From Deltaproteobacteria bacterium ADurb.Bin026 (GTDB taxonomy: Bacteria > Desulfobacterota > Syntrophorhabdia > Syntrophorhabdales > Syntrophorhabdaceae): a stretch of 16,941 nucleotides of DNA. The stretch spans positions 1 to 16,941 of the forward strand of contig MWEV01000070.1 in the NCBI GenBank assembly GCA_002071245.1. The letters are read 5' to 3'. The notes beneath the pieces were generated by a model. The model was not told the origin of the DNA, ran no database searches, and saw nothing but the letters and a program-made list of their open reading frames with translations. The translations under genes were made by a program, and so were the position numbers. Below are positions 1 through 7,545 of this stretch, piece after piece; positions within the stretch are counted from its first letter, which is position 1, and each line of letters begins with the position of its first letter.

Positions 1-1
1 G

Positions 2-1597
2 TCATTCAGTTCAGCAATTCCTGTCTGGGTTAAAGAAAAGCTGATGCTCAAAAAACTCATTATTGATGAGCTATCGTCGATAGGCGACTTCGATAAGAAC
101 AAGGTTAAACTGCTATTCCCAGAACATCACCTCTCGCATGCTGGAAGTGCTTTTTATCCTTCTCCATTTAATGAATCCGCAATTTTAACAATTGACGGTG
201 TAGGTGAGTGGGCAACTGCTTCGATATGCTATGGTAGCGAAAACAAGATAAAAATCATCAAGGAACTGGAGTTTCCGCACTCTGTTGGTCTTTTGTACAC
301 GGCATTTACCTATTATCTTGGTTTTAAGGTTAATTCCGGTGAGTATAAACTTATGGGACTTGCCCCATACGGTGACCCCCAATCAGATAGGGTTGCAAAA
401 TATACAGAAACCATCAAGAAAGAGCTTGTGGATATAAGCGATGATGGTTCTATATGGCTCAATCAGGAATATTTTGATTATGCAACTGGACTGAAGATGG
501 TTGATGAGGAGAAATGGAAAAGACTGTTTGGCTTTCCAGTCAGAAAACCTGAGGCTGAACTTTTGGCGGAGCATTGCGACTTGGCACTGGCGATTCAAAG
601 GGTTACCGAAGAGACGGTGTTGAAGATGGCCGCGGAATCAAAAAGACTTACTGGTTCAAAAAATATCTGTCTTGCCGGCGGAGTTGCCTTGAATTGTGTT
701 GCAAATGGAAAGCTCTTAAGGGATGGAATGTTCGATGGAATGTGGATTCAACCTGCAGCGGGCGATGCGGGTGGTGCACTCGGAGCTGCTTATTGTGCTT
801 ACCATATTTATTTCGATAAACCCCGTTTTGCTGACGACAAAACCGATAAGATGAAGGGTTCCTATCTTGGCCCTCAGTTCTCTGACCTCGATATCCAGCT
901 TACGAAGAAAAGATATAAGGGGGTTTCGACATATTATGAAGATATCGATGAGTTGTGCAGCAGGGTTGCAGGGTTGTTGGATGAGGGGAAGGTAGTAGGG
1001 TGGTTTCAGGGGAGGATGGAATGGGGTCCCAGGGCGCTTGGGAACAGAAGCATCATATCTGATGCAAAAAAACCCGATATACAGAAAAAACTCAATCTTA
1101 AGATAAAATTCCGTGAAGGTTTCAGACCTTTTGCACCTTCAGTGCTTATTGAAGATGTGGGCAAATATTTTGATTTTGATAAGGCTTCACCCTATATGCT
1201 TTTAATTGCTGATGTCAAAGAGGATAGAAGAAAGCCTATCCCTGACGGCTATCATTCGTTTCCCTGGAGGGATAAACTCTATTATCAGCGGTCCGATCTG
1301 CCTGCTATTACACATATCGATTATTCTGCAAGACTTCAAACGGTTCATAAAGACACAAACCCCATTTATTGGCGTTTAATAGACATATTCAAAGAAAAAA
1401 CAGGCTATGGTGTAATTGTAAATACGAGCTTTAATGTACGCGGGGAGCCCATTGTGTGTACGCCCGAGGATGCTTACAGATGTTTTATGAGAACGGAGAT
1501 GGATTTTCTTGTTATGGGCAGGCACATTTTCGACAAAGAAAAACAGCCTGAATGGCCGGAAAAGATTGACGAGAAAGATTTGCACGGAATAGATTAA
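2..1597 (+). CDS. O-carbamoyltransferase, NodU/CmcH family (5' end outside window)
   Basis: Enzyme of the NodU/CmcH/SxtI family, which transfers a carbamoyl group from carbamoyl phosphate to a hydroxyl group through a carbamoyl-adenylate. The frame is open from base 2 with no stop. The residues before the first ATG (base 44) still read like family sequence (AIPVWVKEKL), so the true start lies upstream and roughly 90 residues are missing; 531 are visible. The Kae1-like domain shows the metal-site histidines in PEHHLSHAGSAFYPSPF (bases 119-169), followed by TIDGVGEW and GGVALNCVANG (from base 677). The C-terminal domain shows GRMEWGPRALGNRSI (about 1012-1056) and VNTSFNVRGEPIVCTPEDA (about 1418-1474). 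The next gene starts 20 bases downstream. Given the glycan genes around it, the substrate is probably a sugar of a surface polysaccharide; this is inference. Family assignment is secure, the substrate is unknown. Confidence 0.93.
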   Translation, partial: SFSSAIPVWVKEKLMLKKLIIDELSSIGDFDKNKVKLLFPEHHLSHAGSAFYPSPFNESAILTIDGVGEWATASICYGSENKIKIIKELEFPHSVGLLYTAFTYYLGFKVNSGEYKLMGLAPYGDPQSDRVAKYTETIKKELVDISDDGSIWLNQEYFDYATGLKMVDEEKWKRLFGFPVRKPEAELLAEHCDLALAIQRVTEETVLKMAAESKRLTGSKNICLAGGVALNCVANGKLLRDGMFDGMWIQPAAGDAGGALGAAYCAYHIYFDKPRFADDKTDKMKGSYLGPQFSDLDIQLTKKRYKGVSTYYEDIDELCSRVAGLLDEGKVVGWFQGRMEWGPRALGNRSIISDAKKPDIQKKLNLKIKFREGFRPFAPSVLIEDVGKYFDFDKASPYMLLIADVKEDRRKPIPDGYHSFPWRDKLYYQRSDLPAITHIDYSARLQTVHKDTNPIYWRLIDIFKEKTGYGVIVNTSFNVRGEPIVCTPEDAYRCFMRTEMDFLVMGRHIFDKEKQPEWPEKIDEKDLHGID

Positions 1598-1617
1598 GGC
1601 AGAATTTGGAGGCATAG

Positions 1618-1764
1618 ATGTCGTTTTTGAAAGATTTATGGAGATTTCTAAGAGAAAGGAAGAAATGGTGGCTTTTGCCGATCATTATCCTGTTGCTTCT
1701 GTTCAGCATCCTGATCATTTTTGGTGGTTCGGCGATAGCGCCTTTCATCTATACACTTTTTTAA
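1618..1764 (+). CDS. Small DUF5989/SxtK-like membrane protein
   Basis: A 48-residue protein: a basic, aromatic head (SFLKDLWRFLRERKKWW), one hydrophobic helix at about residues 19-37, and a tail GGSAIAPFIYTLF. This layout and wording match, from memory, the DUF5989 family of short proteins found beside NodU/CmcH carbamoyltransferases and the SxtK protein of saxitoxin clusters. The function is unknown. The start ATG is well supported by GGAGG at 1608-1612, five bases upstream. It lies 20 bases after the carbamoyltransferase and 38 before the SxtJ-like gene, so the three are very likely one transcript. The positive N-terminus ahead of the helix suggests an inner-membrane peptide with its N-terminus in the cytoplasm. 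It may anchor or assist the carbamoyltransferase at the membrane; that role is inference. Confidence 0.85.
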   Translation: MSFLKDLWRFLRERKKWWLLPIIILLLLFSILIIFGGSAIAPFIYTLF

Positions 1765-1802
1765 AATTGAAGCAACCACAATAAAGGTTTTGAGGTACAG
1801 TG

Positions 1803-2186
1803 ATGACAAACATCAAAAGTCCTGAACATAACGCGATGGAAACATTAGCGGTTTTAGCCTTTGTTTCTCTTGCAATTGGTCTTTTTTTTACAGTCAAGGT
1901 TCTGTTTTTTCTTGCCCTATGCCTTCTTTTTGTCGGAATCTTTTTAAAGGCCCTTTCAATACGTATTGCAGGTATATGGCTTAAGTTTTCTACAATCTTA
2001 GGGGGCATAAGCTCACGGATAATACTAACAGTAATATTTTTTGTGTTTTTAACCCCTATCGCCTTTTTTTACAGGATATCCCATGGGGATTTCATGTCTT
2101 TGAAAAGAAAAGGGTCTTCTGATGCAAAATATTGGAAACAAAGAAATTATGAGTTTATGCCAAAAGACTTTGAGAATCCTTGGTAA
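1803..2186 (+). CDS. SxtJ-family membrane protein
   Basis: A 127-residue membrane protein of unknown function. Hydrophobic segments lie at about residues 14-30, 32-48 and 70-90. They are followed by a polar, basic tail with YWKQR (110-114) and a C-terminus FENPW. Size, membrane layout and position directly after a carbamoyltransferase and a DUF5989-like peptide fit the SxtJ family (SxtJ of saxitoxin clusters is of similar size, from memory). Start choice: a GTG at 1800 is directly followed by ATG at 1803; GAGG at 1792-1795 leaves four bases to the GTG and seven to the ATG, so ATG is preferred. The glycosyltransferase gene starts 30 bases downstream. The conserved partnership suggests a membrane complex acting in carbamoylation or in export of the carbamoylated product; this is not shown by the sequence. 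Confidence 0.75.
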   Translation: MTNIKSPEHNAMETLAVLAFVSLAIGLFFTVKVLFFLALCLLFVGIFLKALSIRIAGIWLKFSTILGGISSRIILTVIFFVFLTPIAFFYRISHGDFMSLKRKGSSDAKYWKQRNYEFMPKDFENPW

Positions 2187-2216
2187 TGATTCAGTGGGAA
2201 ATTTAAAGGTCATGAC

Positions 2217-3314
2217 ATGAAAATGAAAATTGTTATTCTCGGTGCAAGAGGGATACCTGCCCGATACGGAGGGTTTGATACTCTCGTCGAAGAACTTTCT
2301 GTTAGACTTGTAAATCAATATGGTATGGATGTTACTGTATATTGCAGGAGCAACTACTATGAGCAAATGCAGGAATACTGTTCAAATGTCAGGTGTGTTT
2401 ATATTACTGCCTGGCGCATAAAAGGAATTGAAAGTCTTCTTCATACCTTTATTACTGCAATTCATGCTGTAACAAAGCGGTTCGATATCTTTTTTATTGT
2501 AGATCCAGCCAATGCACCCATAGGGATGTTCCTGAAATTATTGGGAAAAAAGGTTGTCATACATACCGATGGATTAGGCTGGAAGCGCCGCAAATGGGGG
2601 CGTCTGTCTAGGAAATATTACAGATGGGTTGAATTTCTCTGTGCAAAGTATATTAAGACGATTGTGACTGATAACCCTGTGATGAGAGAATATTATATAA
2701 CCAATTATAAAAGAGATTCAGAGTGCATCGCTTACGGCGCTGAGAACTTGTCTGGTTTAAATGATAAAGTGTTATATGAACTTGGCATCGGAAATAAACA
2801 TTATTTGCTTGTTGTGGCAAGGTTGGAACAAGAAAACAATACGGATATTATAATACGCGAGTATGTAGCATCAAAAGTCGATATGCCTCTTGTGATTGTC
2901 GGGGATGCGCCTTATGACAGAGAGTATATGGAAACACTTAAGGGATTGGCCAACAAAAGGGTGTTTTTTGTTGGTAGGGTTGATGATCAGGCAAAGCTCA
3001 ATACACTTTATGCCGAGGCTTATCTTTATATCCATGGTCATGAGGTGGGGGGAACAAATCCATCGCTTCTTCGTGCAATGGGGCTCGGAACGGCGCCTCT
3101 TGTAATAGATGTCCCGTTTAATACTTCTGTCATTGAGGATTGTGGCTTTGTTTTTGGCTCAAACGAGGGGGAACTGTCAAGGGTGCTTGTCGAGCTTGTT
3201 AATGATCCTGGCCTGGTTAAAGAAAAAGGCAGCATGGCAAAGGGTAGGGCGGATGGGCATTTTACATGGGATTCGGTAGCCGCACATTATAAAGATTATT
3301 TTGAAACAATATAA
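2217..3314 (+). CDS. GT4 glycosyltransferase with DUF1972 domain (rhamnosyltransferase-like)
   Basis: A 365-residue glycosyltransferase of GT-B fold. The N-terminal half (about 1-180) is a DUF1972 domain opening with ILGARGIPARYGGFDTLVEEL (residues 7-27), with HTDGLGWKR (116-124), TDNP (151-154) and IAYGAE (171-176). The C-terminal half (about 195-360) is a group-1 transferase domain with LLVVARLEQENN (197-208), PLVIVGDAP (224-232) and HEVGGTNPSLLRAMGLG (275-291). DUF1972 proteins include rhamnosyltransferases of O-antigen and capsule synthesis, so it probably transfers an activated deoxyhexose to a lipid-linked glycan in the cytoplasm; the sugar cannot be read from sequence. The usual second glutamate of the EX7E motif (LLEAM) is arginine 286 here. 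The start at 2217 has AAAGG at 2205-2209, seven bases away; a second ATG at 2223 is less well placed. Confidence 0.9.
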   Translation: MKMKIVILGARGIPARYGGFDTLVEELSVRLVNQYGMDVTVYCRSNYYEQMQEYCSNVRCVYITAWRIKGIESLLHTFITAIHAVTKRFDIFFIVDPANAPIGMFLKLLGKKVVIHTDGLGWKRRKWGRLSRKYYRWVEFLCAKYIKTIVTDNPVMREYYITNYKRDSECIAYGAENLSGLNDKVLYELGIGNKHYLLVVARLEQENNTDIIIREYVASKVDMPLVIVGDAPYDREYMETLKGLANKRVFFVGRVDDQAKLNTLYAEAYLYIHGHEVGGTNPSLLRAMGLGTAPLVIDVPFNTSVIEDCGFVFGSNEGELSRVLVELVNDPGLVKEKGSMAKGRADGHFTWDSVAAHYKDYFETI

Positions 3315-3355
3315 CCATAACTATGTGGAACAGGTGACTGTTTCGTTTATAAGTC

Positions 3356-3384
3356 TTGACATTGGCTCACTTGTAATATACAAA
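3356..3384 (+). promoter_or_regulatory. Candidate sigma70 promoter before the sugar transferase
   Basis: A perfect TTGACA at 3356-3361 is followed after 17 bases by TACAAA at 3379-3384, a four-of-six match to the -10 box; TATACA at 3377-3382 gives a 15-base spacer. Transcription would begin near 3391, upstream of ATG 3401 but downstream of the alternative TTG start at 3389. It sits in the largest gap of the glycan operon (74 bases). An internal promoter is plausible; the weak -10 keeps confidence low. Confidence 0.3.
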
Positions 3385-3400
3385 TGCTTTGGTTAACCAG

Positions 3401-4849
3401 ATGATAAGAGAAAAAGAACAATACTACTCTCCGATAATCTTCCTTCTCGATTTTATTTCTGTTTTTGTTTCTTTTGGTCTAAGCGTTTATATATATATGA
3501 AGTTCATTATCTTTCTCGATCCTGCATTAACAGGTTTTAGAATTCCGTTATCTCCTATGCTTTATTGGGATACCACGTTAAATGTATTACCGTTTTTGAC
3601 TGCAATATTTATATTATTTTTTAATATCATATCCAAAAAGGAATATATTCAGAGAAGACGGTCATTCGATTTTATAACTCAAACGATTATGCCATGTATT
3701 GTTTCTGCAATAATATTTTTTGGTATAGCCGCAATAAACCCTCAGTTTGGTGTTAATTCGTTATTTTTGGCTGTTTTTATAATATTGTTGTGGTTTTTTC
3801 TTTCGGTTGACAGGTTGTTGATGTTGTCGATTATCAGTTTTCTCCATACAAAGTCAGGATATATACGATACCTTTTGATCATAGGTACGAACAAAGAGGC
3901 TGTAAAGATGGCAGACCTTTTTGAGCGCCACCCGAAATGGGGCATACGTGTGGTAGGATTTTTAACTTACGATTTCAATGAAGTTGGCACACAGATAGGT
4001 AATTACAGTGTAATTGGGACGATTGACGATATGATGATAACCCTTGAGAAAAATGTTGTTGATTTTGTGCTCCTTTCTCAATTGCCGGAGAAGGTTTCAC
4101 AAATTTACAACGCATCACTCAGATGTAAAACTGTTGGTATAGATTTTATTATGGACAGTGATATTTTATTTCAAAAGGTTGAAAAGGTGTCTATTGAGAA
4201 GATAGAAAACTCTTCAATAATCTTTTTTAAATCCGTCTGGAACAGTCCGGAAAAACTTTTTATCAAACGTGCAATCGACTTTTTTGTATCAGGCATATTG
4301 ATTGTATTGTTTGCACCATTCTGGGCGGTAATACCTTTTATTATAAAAAGGGATTCCCCAGGCCCGACTTATTACATACAGGAAAGGGTTGGAAAAAATG
4401 GAAGGCTTTTTCCTATGTATAAATTTCGTACTATGGTTGTCGGCGCCGAGAAGATGCAGACGCAATTGATGCATCTAAATGAGATGGACGGACCGGTCTT
4501 CAAGATAAAGGATGATCCACGACTTACTCGTGTTGGTAAATTATTGAGAAGAACAAGCCTTGATGAACTTCCACAACTATTTAATGTATTTCTTGGCAAT
4601 ATGAGTCTGGTTGGGCCTAGACCGCCAATATTGAAGGAGGTGCTCCAGTATCGTCCATGGCAGAGGAAACGTCTTTCAGTTACTCCTGGTGTAACGTGTC
4701 TTTGGCAGGTCAGCGGTAGAAATGAGATTAAGTTTGATGAGTGGATGAAACTTGATATGCAGTATATTGATAACTGGTCTTTGTTGCTTGACCTTAAAAT
4801 CCTTTTTATGACTGTTAAAGCAGTAATATCAAGAAAGGGAGCATTGTAA
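3401..4849 (+). CDS. Polyprenyl-phosphate sugar-phosphate transferase (WbaP/WcaJ-like initiating enzyme)
   Basis: A 482-residue membrane enzyme that should move a sugar-1-phosphate from a nucleotide sugar to undecaprenyl phosphate, the first step of exopolysaccharide or O-antigen assembly. Four hydrophobic segments (about 12-39, 61-77, 93-112, 119-139) precede a Rossmann-like CoA-binding-type region (about 155-230, LLIIGTNKEA). A fifth membrane segment (about 289-314) leads into the catalytic bacterial sugar transferase domain: RDSPGP, QERVG, MYKFRTM (339-345), DELPQLFNVF (388-397), SLVGPRPP (402-409) and LWQVSGR (434-440). The length fits the five-helix family. The start is uncertain: TTG 3389 would add four residues, neither start has a good ribosome site, and a stop at 3374-3376 rules out a longer protein. 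The final TAA overlaps the next ATG by one base, pointing to coupled translation. The sugar is unknown. Confidence 0.94.
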   Translation: MIREKEQYYSPIIFLLDFISVFVSFGLSVYIYMKFIIFLDPALTGFRIPLSPMLYWDTTLNVLPFLTAIFILFFNIISKKEYIQRRRSFDFITQTIMPCIVSAIIFFGIAAINPQFGVNSLFLAVFIILLWFFLSVDRLLMLSIISFLHTKSGYIRYLLIIGTNKEAVKMADLFERHPKWGIRVVGFLTYDFNEVGTQIGNYSVIGTIDDMMITLEKNVVDFVLLSQLPEKVSQIYNASLRCKTVGIDFIMDSDILFQKVEKVSIEKIENSSIIFFKSVWNSPEKLFIKRAIDFFVSGILIVLFAPFWAVIPFIIKRDSPGPTYYIQERVGKNGRLFPMYKFRTMVVGAEKMQTQLMHLNEMDGPVFKIKDDPRLTRVGKLLRRTSLDELPQLFNVFLGNMSLVGPRPPILKEVLQYRPWQRKRLSVTPGVTCLWQVSGRNEIKFDEWMKLDMQYIDNWSLLLDLKILFMTVKAVISRKGAL

Positions 4850-6459
4850 TGAGTATCCTTAAACATTTGTTCAATTTAGGAAAGGACGAAAAATACGAAG
4901 AGGCGATGAAGTGTTTTAACGAACATGATTTTCGGGGTGCTGTTGAAAAGTTTGAAAATATTTTAAAAACAAAAACCTCTTCAAAAAGTCTCCACTATAA
5001 TCTATCAAAGGTATATATAAGTCAGTCACATAGGAATCTCGGTATTATACTATTTGCAATGGGAAATTATTCAGAAGCACTCAAGGAATTTAATATGGCG
5101 CTTGAGTTCAACCAGGACTACCATGAATTAAATTATTTCATTGGTGTATGCTTGAACAATCTCGGTGATTTTGACGGAGCAATAAAAAGTTTCATAGCTG
5201 TCCTTGATGCAGACCCTGCTAATCTCCCCGCCAGATTAAAGCTTGGTATTGCGCTGCATAATTATAAAATGTGGGACAAGGCCATAGCGCTATACAAAAA
5301 TATATTAAAAGCAAACCCTAAATATGCTGATATCCATTATAATCTCGGCCTTTCTTATCTCGGGCAGGGTAAAATTGACGAGGCTATATCGTCTTTTGAA
5401 GATGCATTGGAGATCAATGCAAATTATTTACAGGCAAAGGTCAAGATTGCAATTTCGAATATTTTTCAAGGAAGACTTGAGAATGCCTTGGATAGCCTTT
5501 TGGTGTTATCAGAAAATTATCCAAATTATGCAGATATCCACTATTATCTTGGTATTGTTTATTCTGCAAAGAATGAGATTGAGAATGCATTAGAATCATT
5601 TAGGCGTGCAATTAAAATAAATCCTGCATACAAAGACGCAAGAATAAAACTTGCCACCCTTTATTGTTATTTTGAGAGAATCGAAGAGGGTATCAAAGAA
5701 CTTGAAGAGGTGAAAAGGCTTGATCCTGAAGACAAAGACATCTCAATTATAACATGTGCTATTAAAAGCGCAGTCTCCTCGTCTTCATGTCCCGGAGAAA
5801 ATTTTATGGAGATATACCAGAATATGCTCTTTAAGGATAAGCAGGTCGTAAAGACAATGCCCGAATTTAACAGAGGGGTTTCAATTAGTCCTGATATGTC
5901 TGACATGATCACCATTATTATGAGTATATCAGAGGAGGATAGGTCTCTCTGTGAAATGTTGATTCCTTATGTAAAAGATCATGTTTCTATGAATGAAGAC
6001 TACCCCGATTTGCATAACAGTCTCGGCATGTTATACCTGAAGGTTAACAGGTACGAAGAAGCTGAAGTCTCCTTTAAAAAGGCTGTTGAATTAAATCCAA
6101 ATTACCTCAAGGCAAGGATAAACCTGTTTCACACATTGAAGATATTGAAGAAATACGAAGATGCTATCAAAGAAGGAGAGTATATACTATCACAGGATAT
6201 TGCTTATCCTGACTTTCATTGTGTTATGGCAGAGCTTTATCTTGCATTGAAAGAATACGACAAGGCATTGGTAAGTGTTTTTAAGGCTCTTAATATGAAT
6301 CCTCAATATTCAAAGGCAAATTGTCTTGCAGGTGATATATACAAGATAAAGAATGATCATGATAAGGCAGCAGAATATTATAATAGGTGCCTTAAATCCA
6401 ATCCGACGAAAATCCTGCAGGAAATGGCAGAGAATGGTCTTTCAACCCTTAAAAAATAG
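4849..6459 (+). CDS. TPR-repeat protein of the glycan locus
   Basis: A 536-residue protein made almost wholly of tetratricopeptide repeats, with no signal peptide or membrane helix visible. A first array covers about residues 15-295 (typical units: LGIILFAMGNYSEALKEFNM, YNLGLSYLGQGKIDEAISSF, YYLGIVYSAKNEIENALESF). A non-TPR segment at about 300-375 carries SSSSCPGENF. A second array follows at about 385-520 (LGMLYLKVNRYEEAEVSFKK, AELYLALKEYDKALVSVFKA). TPRs bind proteins, so a scaffold or regulator in polysaccharide assembly or export is likely; the partner is not known. The start codon overlaps the stop of the sugar transferase gene (TAATG), so the two are probably made in fixed ratio. No catalytic domain is seen. 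It is the last gene before a strong terminator, closing the glycan operon. Confidence 0.9.
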   Translation: MSILKHLFNLGKDEKYEEAMKCFNEHDFRGAVEKFENILKTKTSSKSLHYNLSKVYISQSHRNLGIILFAMGNYSEALKEFNMALEFNQDYHELNYFIGVCLNNLGDFDGAIKSFIAVLDADPANLPARLKLGIALHNYKMWDKAIALYKNILKANPKYADIHYNLGLSYLGQGKIDEAISSFEDALEINANYLQAKVKIAISNIFQGRLENALDSLLVLSENYPNYADIHYYLGIVYSAKNEIENALESFRRAIKINPAYKDARIKLATLYCYFERIEEGIKELEEVKRLDPEDKDISIITCAIKSAVSSSSCPGENFMEIYQNMLFKDKQVVKTMPEFNRGVSISPDMSDMITIIMSISEEDRSLCEMLIPYVKDHVSMNEDYPDLHNSLGMLYLKVNRYEEAEVSFKKAVELNPNYLKARINLFHTLKILKKYEDAIKEGEYILSQDIAYPDFHCVMAELYLALKEYDKALVSVFKALNMNPQYSKANCLAGDIYKIKNDHDKAAEYYNRCLKSNPTKILQEMAENGLSTLKK

Positions 6460-6494
6460 CTGAAGATATTTACAAATAAGTTGAATGCTTCAAG

Positions 6495-6524
6495 AAAAAA
6501 AGGGGCTTGGCAGCCCCCTTTTTT
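6495..6524. terminator. Bidirectional Rho-independent terminator
   Basis: An A tract (6495-6501) precedes GGGGCT (6502-6507), a four-base loop, AGCCCC (6512-6517), one extra C, and a T tract (6519-6524). The GC stem with A and T runs on both sides works on either strand. It lies in the 80-base gap between the convergent TPR gene and etfA, where both transcripts must stop. Confidence 0.9.
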
Positions 6525-6539
6525 GTATTGATTTGTGAA

Positions 6540-7526
6540 CTATCTGTTTAATTTTGTTTTGAATTTTTCGATTATCTTTGGTACCAATTGTTTGTAGTCG
6601 CCAACAATGCCGAATGTTGCATTTTTGAATATCGGTGCATCAGGGTCTTTGTTAATTGCAACGATACAGTCAGATGTCCTCATTCCAGCAAGATGCTGAA
6701 TGGCACCAGAAATGCCGCATGCGATGTAAATTTTTGGCTTAACGGTTTTGCCTGTCTGGCCTACCTGATGCTCATAAGGGATCCATTCAGAATCCACTGC
6801 TGCACGAGATGCACCTACAGCCCCTCCAAGTATATCGGCAAGTTCTTTTAAAACCTTGAAGCCCTCATCGCTACCAACACCTCTTCCGCCAGATACTATT
6901 ATATCAGCTTCAACGAGGTTGACAGTAACTTCTGATTTAATGAACTCGAGTACTTTGGTGTTTAAATCATCTTCGGAAATAGAAAATGCTTCTTTGACGA
7001 TTTCGCCCTGTTTTGAAGCGTCTTTTTCAGGCATTGCAAATGCCTTTGGTCTTACTGTTACGATTTGCGGTTTTGCCTTTTCGTTAACAACTGTTATTGT
7101 ATAATTTCCACCAAAAGCTGCCCTTGTCATTTTTATCTGGCCGCCATCTACATTTAGCCCAATGCAGTCTGTGCAAAGCCCGAAACCAAGATTTGCAGCG
7201 CTTGCCGCAGATACATCAGTTCCCTGACTTGTTGCCCTGAATAACGCAATCTCTGGTTTATGTTTGTCAAGTAGAAAACTTGATGCCTTTGCATAAGCAT
7301 CTGCCCTGAAGCCTTTGAAAACGCTACCTTCAACCGTGTATACTTTTGAAGCCCCATATGCGAATGCCTCTTTTGTAATGTTCTCGATGTTCTCGCCAAT
7401 TACAAATGCGCATACATTGGAGCCGAGACCGTCTGCAAGTCCTTTCCCGATACCAAGCAACTCGAATGACATTGGTGAAAATTCACCATCTTTGTGTTCT
7501 ATATATACCCATACATCGTTAGCCAT
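6540..7526 (-). CDS. etfA: Electron transfer flavoprotein alpha subunit
   Basis: A 328-residue EtfA, the FAD-holding subunit of the cytoplasmic EtfAB dimer that shuttles electrons between acyl-CoA dehydrogenases and other redox partners. The N-terminal Etf domain covers about 1-190. The C-terminal FAD-binding domain has SGGRGVGSDEGF (212-223), SRAAVDSEWIPYEHQVGQTG (240-259), the flavin contact region KPKIYIACGISGAIQHLAGM (263-282) and INKDPDAPIF (291-300). No ferredoxin-like extension is present, so this is the ordinary-length form. The start ATG at 7526 has a purine-rich GGGAGGAGGG (7543-7534) seven bases upstream. It is the last gene of the operon, 19 bases after etfB, and ends against the terminator at 6495-6524. 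Confidence 0.97.
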   Translation of the reverse strand: MANDVWVYIEHKDGEFSPMSFELLGIGKGLADGLGSNVCAFVIGENIENITKEAFAYGASKVYTVEGSVFKGFRADAYAKASSFLLDKHKPEIALFRATSQGTDVSAASAANLGFGLCTDCIGLNVDGGQIKMTRAAFGGNYTITVVNEKAKPQIVTVRPKAFAMPEKDASKQGEIVKEAFSISEDDLNTKVLEFIKSEVTVNLVEADIIVSGGRGVGSDEGFKVLKELADILGGAVGASRAAVDSEWIPYEHQVGQTGKTVKPKIYIACGISGAIQHLAGMRTSDCIVAINKDPDAPIFKNATFGIVGDYKQLVPKIIEKFKTKLNR

Positions 7527-7545
7527 TTATTTTCCCTCCTCCCGG

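Noticed and set aside
3362..3380. sigma54-type promoter (TGGC...TTGT) before the sugar transferase
   Set aside because: The spacing between the GG and TG elements is too short for a -24/-12 promoter.
4372..4866. 164-codon minus-strand frame inside the sugar transferase gene
   Set aside because: It mirrors a strongly conserved catalytic domain on the plus strand and shows no family features of its own.
5325..5555. Near-identical DNA segments about 200 bases apart in the TPR gene
   Set aside because: They encode the same TPR helix wording (YADIHY-LG); this is ordinary internal protein repetition, not a mobile repeat.
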